Source: Hylemonella sp. UBA2468 (GTDB lineage: Bacteria > Pseudomonadota > Gammaproteobacteria > Burkholderiales > Burkholderiaceae_C). Taken from it: 7,545 nucleotides of DNA. Of this stretch, positions 1-7,066 are shown piece by piece (within the stretch, counting starts at the first letter, position 1; each line of letters opens with the position of its first letter). The position numbers and the translations under genes were made by a program. The stretch is from contig DDPM01000017.1 of NCBI GenBank assembly GCA_002342165.1, forward strand, positions 1-7,545, written 5' to 3'. The notes beneath the pieces were generated by a model. That model made no database searches. It saw only the letters and a list, made by a program, of their open reading frames with translations, and was not told where the DNA came from.

Positions 1-16
1 GTTGACATAAGCTGCG

Positions 17-92
17 TGGCGTCCCGTAGGGGATTCGAACCCCTGTACTCACCGTGAAAGGGTGATGTCCTAGGCCTCTAGACGAACGGGAC
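17..92 (-). tRNA. tRNA-Glu, anticodon TTC, CCA encoded
   Basis: On the minus strand the 76 bases fold as a complete cloverleaf. The acceptor stem GTCCCGT pairs fully with ACGGGAC, followed by discriminator G and an encoded CCA at the 3' end (bases 20 to 17). The anticodon stem TCACC/GGTGA closes a 7-base loop CTTTCAC, giving anticodon TTC (bases 58–56), which reads GAA and GAG. The T arm is AGGGG-TTCGAAT-CCCCT. The sequence closely resembles E. coli tRNA-Glu as I recall it. It starts 8 bases after the 3' end of tRNA-Ala, so the two are almost certainly cut from one precursor. It is the substrate of GltX, encoded just upstream. No terminator is visible in the 16 bases left before the window edge. 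Confidence 0.98.
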
Positions 93-100
93 CGTGTTCA

Positions 101-176
<76 letters not shown>

Positions 177-199
177 TTGGGATTTGCATCGAGCCTGAA

Positions 200-228
200 A
201 TTATAGACTGAAATTTAAGGCAGCCTTA
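200..228 (-). promoter_or_regulatory. Probable promoter of the tRNA-Ala/tRNA-Glu unit
   Basis: The gap between gltX and tRNA-Ala holds a perfect TATAAT on the minus strand (bases 205–200). Transcription would start near base 193, leaving a leader of roughly 17 bases before tRNA-Ala, a normal arrangement for a tRNA promoter. The -35 side is weak: with 17- or 18-base spacing the hexamers are TAAGGC or TTAAGG, only partial matches to TTGACA, and they fall inside the end of gltX and the 214–230 palindrome. The -10 match is directly seen; its use as a promoter is inferred. Read-through from gltX could also supply the tRNAs. Confidence 0.5.
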
Positions 229-230
229 AA
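214..230. repeat. Perfect 17-base palindrome over the gltX stop codon
   Basis: The bases TTTAAGGC-A-GCCTTAAA form two perfect 8-base arms around a single central base. The element covers the last four sense codons of gltX in part, the TAA stop, and the place where a -35 box of the tRNA promoter would lie. As RNA it could form a 7-bp hairpin with a 3-base loop, but it is AT-rich and lacks a proper U-run, so it is a poor terminator. It could be an operator, a weak 3'-end hairpin for gltX mRNA, or chance. Confidence 0.45.
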
Positions 231-1624
231 CGATGCAACACATTTTCACGTTGCAGCAGCTCTAACACCGCGTCAAGCGATGGAGTTTGTGCCGTGCCCA
301 TGGTGAGCACACGCACCGGCATGGCCAGTTGCGGCATTTTGATTTGAAACTCTGCCAAAACCTGCTTGATAACCGCATTAATGCTGGCCTTGTCCCAAGT
401 GCAATCGGCCAAGCCCACAGCCAAGGCGGCTACGGCGGGCTGCACTGCTGGCGTTAGATGTTGGGCCAGCTCTTCAGGCTTTGGGGTGACGTCGGCATAA
501 AAGGCCTGCGCCCAGTCGGCCAATGCCAATAGGGTGTCGCAACGGTCTTTAAACAAGCCGCAAATGGCAGCCAAGCGCGGGTCCGGTACCAGCTGGCGAT
601 CGCGCAAGATGGGATCAAGAAGTTGAGCCAAGGCTTCGTTAGGCATTGCCTTCAGGTGCTGGGCGTTGACCCAGCGGAGTTTGGCCTCGTCAAATTGCGC
701 CGCACTTTTACCCAAATGGTCGAGGTTGAACCATTGCAGGAATTGTTCGCGCGAAAAAATTTCATCGTCGCCGTGGCTCCAGCCCAGGCGGGCCAAGTAG
801 TTGACCATGGCGTCGGGCAAGTAGCCTTCGTCTCGGTAGGCGGTCACAGCTTTGGCGCCGTTGCGCTTGCTCATTTTTTCGCCTTGCTCATTGAGCACGG
901 TAGGCAAGTGGGCATATACGGGCGGCTCTTTGCCCAAAGCTTTGAAAATATTGATTTGCCGTGGGGTGTTGTTCACATGGTCGTCACCGCGCACCACATG
1001 GGTAATGGCCATGTCGATGTCGTCCACCACCACACAAAAGTTATAGGTGGGCGCACCAATGGGCTCACCCGCCGAGGCGGGGCGGGCAATGACCAGGTCG
1101 TCCAGCTCTTCGTTGCTGATTTCAATGCGGCCCTTGACCTTGTCTTCCCACACCACCGAACCCTGCAACGGGTTTTTAAAACGCAACACGGGCTGCACAC
1201 CTTCAGGAACTGGCGGCAGCACTTTGCCGGGTTCGGGGCGCCAAGTGCCGTCGTATCGTGGCTTTTGTTTGGCGACCATTTGTTGCTCGCGAAGGGCATC
1301 TAGCGCTTGCACGCTCATGTAACAGGGGTAAACATGACCAGCAGCCAGCAACTCAGCGACCACTTGCTTGTAACGCTCCATGCGCTGCATTTGGTAGTAG
1401 GGACCTTCGTCGTAATCAAGACCGAGCCAGGCCATGCCTTCCAAAATAACATCTACCGAGGCTTGGGTAGAACGGTCGAGATCGGTGTCTTCAACCCGCA
1501 AAATAAAGTCACCACCTTGAGACCGCGCAAACGCCCATGGATACAGGGCCGAGCGGATGTTGCCTAAATGAATAAAACCGGTGGGAGACGGCGCAAAACG
1601 GGTACGAACGCGAGTGGTCAACAC
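215..1624 (-). CDS. gltX: Glutamyl-tRNA synthetase (GluRS)
   Basis: This is the cytoplasmic class I synthetase that charges tRNA-Glu with glutamate using ATP. At 469 residues it matches the usual bacterial length. The catalytic Rossmann fold begins at RFAPSPTG (9–16), with HLGN (19–22) as the HIGH signature and KMSKR (250–254) as the second ATP-binding signature. The helical anticodon-binding half fills the C-terminal third. The region equivalent to the E. coli zinc site reads CYMS (101–104) and PRYDGTWRP (122–130), so most zinc ligands are missing. The start is GTG (1624–1622) directly followed by TTG (1621–1619). The AAGGA ribosome site lies only 3 bases from the GTG but 6 from the TTG, so TTG may be the true start, one residue shorter. 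The gene follows metZ by 6 bases and precedes tRNA-Ala and its own substrate, tRNA-Glu. Whether it also charges tRNA-Gln cannot be judged here. Confidence 0.97.
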   Translation of the reverse strand: MLTTRVRTRFAPSPTGFIHLGNIRSALYPWAFARSQGGDFILRVEDTDLDRSTQASVDVILEGMAWLGLDYDEGPYYQMQRMERYKQVVAELLAAGHVYPCYMSVQALDALREQQMVAKQKPRYDGTWRPEPGKVLPPVPEGVQPVLRFKNPLQGSVVWEDKVKGRIEISNEELDDLVIARPASAGEPIGAPTYNFCVVVDDIDMAITHVVRGDDHVNNTPRQINIFKALGKEPPVYAHLPTVLNEQGEKMSKRNGAKAVTAYRDEGYLPDAMVNYLARLGWSHGDDEIFSREQFLQWFNLDHLGKSAAQFDEAKLRWVNAQHLKAMPNEALAQLLDPILRDRQLVPDPRLAAICGLFKDRCDTLLALADWAQAFYADVTPKPEELAQHLTPAVQPAVAALAVGLADCTWDKASINAVIKQVLAEFQIKMPQLAMPVRVLTMGTAQTPSLDAVLELLQRENVLHRLRLP

Positions 1625-1627
1625 AAA

Positions 1628-1633
1628 TCCTTA
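1628..1633 (-). promoter_or_regulatory. gltX ribosome binding site overlapping metZ stop
   Basis: The minus-strand bases TAAGGA combine the metZ stop codon TAA (1633–1631) with a Shine-Dalgarno core AAGGA (1632–1628). A ribosome ending metZ is therefore already at the gltX start, which suggests translational coupling. Spacing is 3 bases to the GTG and 6 to the TTG that follows it, so the site favours TTG as the start. Confidence 0.6.
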
Positions 1634-2875
1634 AGGCAAAGTATCCAGCCCACGCCGGAGGTCGGACTTCAAATCGTCTAGGTGCTCCAAGCCAACAGCC
1701 ACACGAATCAACCCTTGGCCAATACCTGCAGCTTGCCGCTGCACTTCAGTCAAGCGCCCATGCGAAGTGCTGGCGGGGTGGGTGATGGTGGTTTTGGTGT
1801 CGCCCAAGTTGGCGGTAATGGACATGACCTGTGTGGCATCAATCACGGCAAAAGCATTGGTGCGGGCTTGGGCTGGGCCGCCGCCGGACTCTGCGCCGCC
1901 CACCACATCAAAGGACAACACGGCACCCCCACATCCTGACTGTTGACGCATGGCCAACTCGTGCTGTGGGTGGGAGACCAAACCTGGGTAGTACACCCGT
2001 GCCACTTTGGGGTGTTGCTCCAGCCAAGTGGCCAAATCAAGGGCGGAAGCACTTTGAGCCTGCATACGAATAGCCAAGGTTTCAAGCCCTTTGAGCACCA
2101 CCCAGGCATTGAAGGGCGACAAACTCATACCCGCACTGCGCATGAGCGGCATAAACGACTCATCGATCATTTTTTGCGGGCAGCAAATAGCACCCGCCAA
2201 CACGCGACCTTGCCCGTCCAGATATTTAGTGCCTGAATGGATGATGAGGTCAGCCCCCAGCTCCACAGGGCGCTGTAAGGCCGGTGAGCAAAAACAGTTG
2301 TCTACCGCCAACCAGGCACCTGCCTTATGGGCCATGTCCGCCAAGGCCTTGATGTCACACACCTCGGTCAGCGGGTTAGTGGGGGTTTCGGCAAATAAGA
2401 TTTTGGTGTTGGGGCGAATGGCGTTTTGCCACTGGGCCAAATCGGTTTGAGCGACAAAGGTGCTTTGCACACCAAACTTGCCCATTTCGCTGGCAATGAG
2501 TTTGATGGTGGAGCCAAACACCGACTGCGAACACACCACATGGTCGCCCGCCTTAAGGAGGCCCAGGCACATGGTCAAGATGGCGGCCATGCCAGAGCTG
2601 GTGGCGATGCAAGCCTCTGTACCTTCTAGCGCGGCCAAGCGGCGTTCCATGCTCACCACGGTGGGGTTGGTGAACCTAGAATAGATGTAACCCTCCTCCT
2701 CCCCCGCAAAGCGGCGGGCCGCAGTGGCAGCGTCTGGTTGCACAAAACTGCTGGTGAGGTAAAGCGCCTCGGAGTTTTCTCCATATTGACTGCGCTCGAC
2801 CGCCTCACGCACAGCAAGTGTGTTGATGTGCAAGGGGTGGGTGTTGGAGTTGGCTTTGGATGAAGTTTTGGCCAT
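1631..2875 (-). CDS. metZ: O-succinylhomoserine sulfhydrylase
   Basis: This is a PLP enzyme of the Cys/Met metabolism family. MetZ makes homocysteine directly from O-succinylhomoserine and sulfide in cytoplasmic methionine synthesis, bypassing cystathionine. The 414 residues are full length. Visible landmarks are YIYSRFTNPT (63–72; Tyr65 and Arg67 would bind the PLP phosphate of the neighbouring subunit), SSGMAA (93–98), Asp192 in AVDNCF, the PLP lysine Lys217 in HSGTKYLDG, and THPASTSHGRL (365–375). The G-Q-G-R run after the lysine motif and the TANLGDTKTTITHPAS block fit MetZ rather than MetB or MetC, and the purF neighbour supports this. ATG follows the purF TGA by two bases; the site AGGGAGA (2888–2882) lies inside the last purF codons, 6 bases from the ATG, so translation is probably coupled. 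A Gly-rich stretch (326–337) looks like a loop insertion. Related sulfhydrylases using O-acetylhomoserine cannot be fully excluded. Confidence 0.93.
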   Translation of the reverse strand: MAKTSSKANSNTHPLHINTLAVREAVERSQYGENSEALYLTSSFVQPDAATAARRFAGEEEGYIYSRFTNPTVVSMERRLAALEGTEACIATSSGMAAILTMCLGLLKAGDHVVCSQSVFGSTIKLIASEMGKFGVQSTFVAQTDLAQWQNAIRPNTKILFAETPTNPLTEVCDIKALADMAHKAGAWLAVDNCFCSPALQRPVELGADLIIHSGTKYLDGQGRVLAGAICCPQKMIDESFMPLMRSAGMSLSPFNAWVVLKGLETLAIRMQAQSASALDLATWLEQHPKVARVYYPGLVSHPQHELAMRQQSGCGGAVLSFDVVGGAESGGGPAQARTNAFAVIDATQVMSITANLGDTKTTITHPASTSHGRLTEVQRQAAGIGQGLIRVAVGLEHLDDLKSDLRRGLDTLP

Positions 2876-2877
2876 GT

Positions 2878-4383
2878 TCAGTCTCCCTGTTGGTTGGGTA
2901 GCGCCAAACGCGAGGTGTCGGAATCCAACTCCTCGCCCTTGACCCTGTGGGCATTCATGCGGGCAATGTCTTCCGCCTGAATATCGCCCGTGACGTAGAC
3001 CCCATCAAAACAAGAGGCATCAAACCCCTGCACTTGGGGGTTGAGCGAACCTATGGCTTCTTTCATACCGTCCACGTCTTGGTAAATGAGCGCATCGCAC
3101 CCAATAATTTGGCGGATCTCTTCCACGGTGCGGCCATGAGCCACCAGTTCGTCCACGGTCGGCATGTCTATGCCGTAAACATTGGGGTAGCGCACGGGCG
3201 GGGCGGCACTTGCCAAGTACACCTTGCGGGCACCCGCGTCACGCGCCATTTGCACGATTTCCTGACTGGTGGTGCCACGCACGATGGAGTCGTCCACCAG
3301 CAGCACATTGCGGTCTTTGAATTCGCTGGCAATCACATTCAATTTTTGACGCACTGATCTTTTGCGAATGGCTTGCCCGGGCATGATGAAGGTGCGGCCC
3401 ACGTAGCGGTTTTTGACAAAGCCTTCGCGGTACGTCAGGCCCAGTAACTGGGCCAATTGGGTGGCGCTGGGTCGGCTGGATTCCGGAATGGGGATGACCA
3501 CATCAATTTCTGAAGGTGGGACGGTAGAAATGACCCGGCGAGCCAGGGCTTCGCCCAAATTCAAGCGGGCTTGATTGACCGAAATACCGTCCATGACCGA
3601 GTCTGGGCGGGCCAGATACACATATTCAAAAATGCAGGGGTGCAAGCTAGGATGTTCGGCGCATTGCTGCGCAGACACTTGGCCGTCTAAGCTCGCAAAC
3701 ACGGCTTCGCCTGGCGCAATGTCGCGCTCGTAAGCGTGGCCGGTGCCTTCGAGCACCACCGACTCGCTGGCCAGCATGACGCTTTGGGCTTGGTTGCGCC
3801 CCATGCACAGGGGGCGAATACCAAAGGGGTCGCGAAAAGCCAGCACGCCATACCCCGCAATCAGGGCGATCACCGCATAAGAACCCCGAATACGCTTGTG
3901 CACCTGCCGCACCGCAGCAAACACGCCCTCGGTGGTGAAGGTTTTACCGCGGGTCGATTTTTCGAGCTCGTCAGCCAACACATTGATGAGCACCTCAGAG
4001 TCACTCTCGGTGTTGATATGGCGATGGTCGTTGTGAAAGAGTTCGAGTTTTAAATCTTGGGCATTGGTGAGGTTGCCGTTGTGCACCAACACAATGCCAA
4101 ACGGCGCGTTGACGTAAAACGGTTGGGCCTCTTCTTCGCTAAACGCATTGCCGGCCGTGGGGTAGCGCACTTGCCCCAAGCCGCAGTTGCCGGGCAAGGC
4201 GCGCATGTTGCGGGTGCGAAACACGTCTTTGACCATGCCCTTGGCCTTGTGCATGAAAAACTTGCGCTCTTGCTGGGTCACGATGCCCGCAGCATCTTGG
4301 CCACGGTGCTGCAACAGCAATAGGCTGTCATAGATGGTCTGATTGACCGGCACTTGACTGACCAAACCAACAATTCCACACAT
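2878..4383 (-). CDS. purF: Amidophosphoribosyltransferase
   Basis: PurF catalyses the committed step of purine synthesis: glutamine plus PRPP gives 5-phosphoribosylamine, in the cytoplasm. At 501 residues it is close to the E. coli protein (about 505). The N-terminal glutaminase domain starts MCGIVG, so Cys2 becomes the N-terminal nucleophile after Met removal, with no propeptide. Other glutaminase-site residues are Arg73 in GQVRYPTAG, Asn102-Gly103 in VHNGNLTN, and the TESDSE segment (125–130). The C-terminal phosphoribosyltransferase domain carries the PRPP loop LLVDDSIVRGTTS (361–373) and PESSRPSA (300–307). The start is fixed by the catalytic cysteine. Upstream pairing to the ribosome is weak (a GGA 7 bases from the ATG). 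It follows cvpA by 21 bases, the same pairing as E. coli cvpA-purF, and is followed by metZ after 2 bases. Expected control is by purine nucleotides; I found no convincing operator. Confidence 0.98.
   Translation of the reverse strand: MCGIVGLVSQVPVNQTIYDSLLLLQHRGQDAAGIVTQQERKFFMHKAKGMVKDVFRTRNMRALPGNCGLGQVRYPTAGNAFSEEEAQPFYVNAPFGIVLVHNGNLTNAQDLKLELFHNDHRHINTESDSEVLINVLADELEKSTRGKTFTTEGVFAAVRQVHKRIRGSYAVIALIAGYGVLAFRDPFGIRPLCMGRNQAQSVMLASESVVLEGTGHAYERDIAPGEAVFASLDGQVSAQQCAEHPSLHPCIFEYVYLARPDSVMDGISVNQARLNLGEALARRVISTVPPSEIDVVIPIPESSRPSATQLAQLLGLTYREGFVKNRYVGRTFIMPGQAIRKRSVRQKLNVIASEFKDRNVLLVDDSIVRGTTSQEIVQMARDAGARKVYLASAAPPVRYPNVYGIDMPTVDELVAHGRTVEEIRQIIGCDALIYQDVDGMKEAIGSLNPQVQGFDASCFDGVYVTGDIQAEDIARMNAHRVKGEELDSDTSRLALPNQQGD
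2882..2888 (-). promoter_or_regulatory. metZ ribosome binding site inside purF
   Basis: AGGGAGA on the minus strand is a good Shine-Dalgarno match 6 bases before the metZ ATG. It is formed by the last sense codons of purF (CAG-GGA-GAC), just ahead of the purF TGA. This implies that metZ translation is tied to purF termination or reinitiation. Confidence 0.65.
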
Positions 4384-4404
4384 GGGGCGATCCAGACAGG
4401 TTGT

Positions 4405-4890
4405 TTAGGGTATGTATTTTGCAAACTCTTGCGGCAACAGGGGCTTGACGCGCTGCAAAGATCCAACGGACAAGGCTACAGCTTGGGACTCACGCCACCA
4501 GTCGCTGGTCTTTAGCGGCGTCATGCTCACCACCACGGTTGCTGCCCACACCAAAATCAAACCGCGCATGCCACCAAACAAAGAGCCCAGCACCCGATCC
4601 ACAGGGCGCAAACCTACCGAAGACAGGGCTTTTTTCAAAACAAACGACAACAAGCCGGTGAGCAACATGACGCATATGAACACCATCAAAAAACCTGCGG
4701 CATAACGGATCATGTCGCTGGCACCGGCCATGGGCAACCAATTGCCCACAGCGGGCGCAAACCACTGCGCCAGTAAAAAGCCCGCAACCCAGGACATAAG
4801 GGACAACACCTCATGCACCAAGCCCCGAACCGCCCCTACCAGCAGGGACAAAAGCATCACTGCCGCAAAGGCCCAGTCAACAGCCAACAT
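4405..4890 (-). CDS. cvpA: CvpA family inner-membrane protein
   Basis: This 161-residue protein has four hydrophobic segments, at about 4–24, 28–46, 60–85 and 104–123, consistent with an inner-membrane protein. The family hallmark GLRPVDRVLGSLFGGMRG (93–110) precedes the last segment. CvpA was named for a role in colicin V production in E. coli, and family members have been linked to envelope stress and bile tolerance; the molecular function is not settled. The position directly before purF is conserved from E. coli to betaproteobacteria and strongly supports the call. The start (ATG, then LAVDWAF) matches the usual CvpA beginning, although no clear ribosome site is seen in the 27 bases before it, so coupling to the upstream SPOR gene is possible. 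The protein ends with a short soluble tail (about 124–161). Confidence 0.93.
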   Translation of the reverse strand: MLAVDWAFAAVMLLSLLVGAVRGLVHEVLSLMSWVAGFLLAQWFAPAVGNWLPMAGASDMIRYAAGFLMVFICVMLLTGLLSFVLKKALSSVGLRPVDRVLGSLFGGMRGLILVWAATVVVSMTPLKTSDWWRESQAVALSVGSLQRVKPLLPQEFAKYIP

Positions 4891-4917
4891 AGGGGATCAG
4901 GCTCAATTGCAGATGGG

Positions 4918-5649
4918 TCACAGCTTCAAAATGGTCACGGGAAGATCAAGTTTTTTGATCTTATCGGCCGCCTGCTCAGCCTCGGCTTTGGAGGCAAAAG
5001 GCCCCACACGCGTACGGATACGTCGCCCTTCTTTGGTTTCGATCACGTGGGTGTATGTTTTAAGTCCCGTGCTTTCGACCTTGCGCCGGGCCTCTTGCGC
5101 CTTATCGTTTTCAGCATAGGCCCCAAACTGAACAATGAAGCGCTCGCCGTTGGCTGGGGTGTCTTTATTAGAAGTCTCTTTATTTGCAGTCTCTTTGTTT
5201 GATGGCTCTTTGCCAGCCAACAAAGCTTCTGCCCGGGCCGCTTCTTTAGCTTTGGATTCAGAAGTGGCCAACACTTCTTCCACTTTGGCAACGGGCGCGC
5301 TCACTGTAGCCTCGGGTGGAGCTGGTGCAGCACTGGCAGCCGGCGCACTTGGGCTTGAGGTTTCAGGGGCCACAGGGGCGATCTTTTGAGAGTCTTTTTG
5401 CGCCTCTGCCACTTCAGTCTCTAGAGGGCGAACTTTGTTTTTGTCTGGGATTTCGATAGGAATATCCACCGCAACGGGTCGCGGCTGCTTGTCCACCAGC
5501 AAGGGAAACACCACCACAGCCGTGAGCACCAACACCACCGCCCCCATAAGTCGATGGCGTGCACGTTTGCGCATGACTTCAACCGGTTCTGTGGTTTGAG
5601 CCTCCTCAGGTGAAGACTCTGAAGCTTTGCGAAACTTGAAAAAGGCCAT
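4918..5649 (-). CDS. SPOR-domain membrane protein, DedD type
   Basis: SPOR domains bind denuded glycan strands of septal peptidoglycan, so this is probably a cell-division-associated protein anchored in the inner membrane and reaching into the periplasm. The 243 residues comprise a short cytoplasmic N-terminus with a positive patch (MRKRARHR, 26–33), one membrane segment (about 34–53), a long low-complexity linker rich in Ala, Pro, Glu and Lys (about 54–167), and a C-terminal SPOR domain (about 169–243) opening with ERFIVQFGAY and containing RTRVGPF. The position between folC and cvpA matches dedD of E. coli and Pseudomonas, which supports naming it DedD-like; sequence similarity outside the SPOR domain would be low, so I leave the symbol open. 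The linker holds an in-frame 15-base tandem repeat. The ribosome site before the ATG is weak. It follows folC by 20 bases. Confidence 0.9.
   Translation of the reverse strand: MAFFKFRKASESSPEEAQTTEPVEVMRKRARHRLMGAVVLVLTAVVVFPLLVDKQPRPVAVDIPIEIPDKNKVRPLETEVAEAQKDSQKIAPVAPETSSPSAPAASAAPAPPEATVSAPVAKVEEVLATSESKAKEAARAEALLAGKEPSNKETANKETSNKDTPANGERFIVQFGAYAENDKAQEARRKVESTGLKTYTHVIETKEGRRIRTRVGPFASKAEAEQAADKIKKLDLPVTILKL
5159..5203. repeat. Three-copy 15-base tandem repeat in the SPOR linker
   Basis: Three adjacent 15-base units (5159–5173, 5174–5188, 5189–5203) share the core GTCTCTTT(A/G)TT with a few changes, and a decayed fourth unit beginning GGCTCTTTG follows. In the protein they encode a five-residue period read as NKETA, NKETS, NKDTP at about residues 151–165. 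Because 15 is a multiple of three, gain or loss of a unit keeps the frame and only changes the length of the periplasmic linker. Confidence 0.75.
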
Positions 5650-5669
5650 GTCGTGCTGAAGTCTTCTGA

Positions 5670-7031
5670 TTAAGTTTGCGAGGGTGGTGGGGCAGAAACG
5701 TTCAAATGTTGAGCCTGAAGTTTAGGCAAGCCTTGCTTGAGCACCCCGCCTACCGAGTAAAAAGAGCCAAACACCACAATTCTATCTGCCGGGTCTGCAG
5801 ACCTCATGGCCGCTTCCAGTGCTTGCATGGGGTTTTCAAATGTGGACCACGTCACGTCTTTGTGGGTGCTCATGGCCTGACATTGGCTCATCAAATCTTG
5901 CGCCTTGGCTGCGCGCGGCGTGGGCAAGTCGGTGAAGTACCAATGTTCGACCAAGGGCATGAGCTTTTTAAGCATGGTGGATAAATCTTTATCCGCCATA
6001 GCCCCAAACACCGCGTGCGTCGCAGGATAAAACCCCATGGCGTCCAGATTGACCGCCAAGGCCGCCATGGAATGGGGGTTGTGCGCCACATCCAACACCA
6101 GTGTAGGCTGGCCCGGCACCATTTGAAAGCGCCCGGGCAATTCCACCATGGCCAAACCGTTGCGTACCGCTTGAGCAGTCACGGGCAGCCTGTCTCGTAA
6201 CGCAGACAAGGCGGCTAAAACCCCCGAGGCGTTGAGCAACTGATTGGCGCCCCGCAAAGCAGGGTAGGCCAAGCCGCTGTAGCGGCGCGAGCCTTTTTCA
6301 GCGGTGGTGCTCCAACCCCATTGCTGTGCATCACCCGAAAAATGGAAGTCATGCCCCAAACGCCATAGATCAGCGCCTACTGCTTGCGCATGGTTGAGCA
6401 CGCTTTGGGGGGGCATGGGGTCGCTCACCACCACAGGTATACCCGCGCGCATGATGCCGGCCTTTTCACGGCCAATAGACTCTCGGTCTGGTCCCAAAAA
6501 CTCCATATGGTCCAAATCAATGCTGGTGATGATGGCGCAGTCGGGGTCCAAAATGTTCACAGCGTCCAGCCGCCCGCCTAAGCCCACTTCCAAAATGGCC
6601 ACGTCCAAGGCTTGACGGCTCATGCAGTCCAGTATGGCCAGCGTGGTGAATTCAAAATAAGTGAGCGAGAGGGTGTGATCCGTACGTGCTTGCTCTACCC
6701 GCTCAAAAGAGGTCAACAGCTCAGTACCCTGCACCATTTGACCCTGCAGGCGCAAACGCTCCTCAAAATGCACCAAATGGGGGGAGGTGTAGACCCCCGT
6801 GCGGTACCCCGCTTGCAACAGAATGGATTCGAGCATGGCGCAGGTGGAACCCTTGCCGTTGGTGCCAGCCACCGTAATGACAGGACAGCTCACATGCAAA
6901 CCCATGCGCTGGGCCACTTGCCTCACGCGGTCTAAGCCCATGTCGATCGTGCTGGGGTGCAAGCGCTCGCAATGGCTGAGCCAATCGCCAAGTTGGGAAA
7001 ACTTCAGGGTCATACGTGGCAAGATTGTCAC
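5670..7031 (-). CDS. folC: Dihydrofolate synthase / folylpolyglutamate synthase
   Basis: FolC is a Mur-ligase-family ATP-dependent enzyme that joins glutamate to dihydropteroate and then adds further glutamates to reduced folates, in the cytoplasm. The 453 residues are normal length. Motifs in order are the P-loop GTNGKGS (56–62), YTSPHL (81–86), EVGLGGRLDAVN (148–159), DHMEFLG (174–180), KAGIMR (190–195), the linker-side DVAHNP (314–319) and GSFYSVGG (422–429) near the C-terminus. The start is uncertain. The listed GTG (7031) has no clear ribosome site; an in-frame ATG at 7013–7011 gives MTLKFSQLGDWL, a more typical FolC beginning, and would make the protein six residues shorter. It heads the minus-strand operon and is divergent from yffB with at most about 53 bases between starts, so its promoter probably lies inside the yffB coding region. 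In Pseudomonas and many Burkholderiales accD precedes folC; here it does not. Confidence 0.95.
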   Translation of the reverse strand: MTILPRMTLKFSQLGDWLSHCERLHPSTIDMGLDRVRQVAQRMGLHVSCPVITVAGTNGKGSTCAMLESILLQAGYRTGVYTSPHLVHFEERLRLQGQMVQGTELLTSFERVEQARTDHTLSLTYFEFTTLAILDCMSRQALDVAILEVGLGGRLDAVNILDPDCAIITSIDLDHMEFLGPDRESIGREKAGIMRAGIPVVVSDPMPPQSVLNHAQAVGADLWRLGHDFHFSGDAQQWGWSTTAEKGSRRYSGLAYPALRGANQLLNASGVLAALSALRDRLPVTAQAVRNGLAMVELPGRFQMVPGQPTLVLDVAHNPHSMAALAVNLDAMGFYPATHAVFGAMADKDLSTMLKKLMPLVEHWYFTDLPTPRAAKAQDLMSQCQAMSTHKDVTWSTFENPMQALEAAMRSADPADRIVVFGSFYSVGGVLKQGLPKLQAQHLNVSAPPPSQT

Positions 7032-7066
7032 TCATGACGCTCACCACACCCGCCCGCTCCACTGCC

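Noticed and set aside
2..7. TTGACA on the plus strand at the window edge
   Set aside because: The matching -10 position falls inside tRNA-Glu on the opposite strand and has no TATAAT-like hexamer.
623..1303. Plus-strand open frame of 226 codons antisense to gltX
   Set aside because: It lies wholly inside the well-supported gltX gene, shows no recognisable domain, and is rich in His/Val/Gly runs typical of the complement of a coding frame.
2947..3357. Plus-strand open frame of 136 codons antisense to purF
   Set aside because: It is a shadow of conserved PurF phosphoribosyltransferase-domain sequence, with no motif of its own and no ribosome site noticed.
5561..5574. PurR-like half site (GCGCAAACGTGC on the minus strand) upstream of cvpA-purF
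   Set aside because: It is inside the SPOR gene, about 0.7 kb from cvpA, and is fully explained by the codons for the positive patch MRKRA. It also lacks the second half of the E. coli PurR box, and PurR is not expected in this group.
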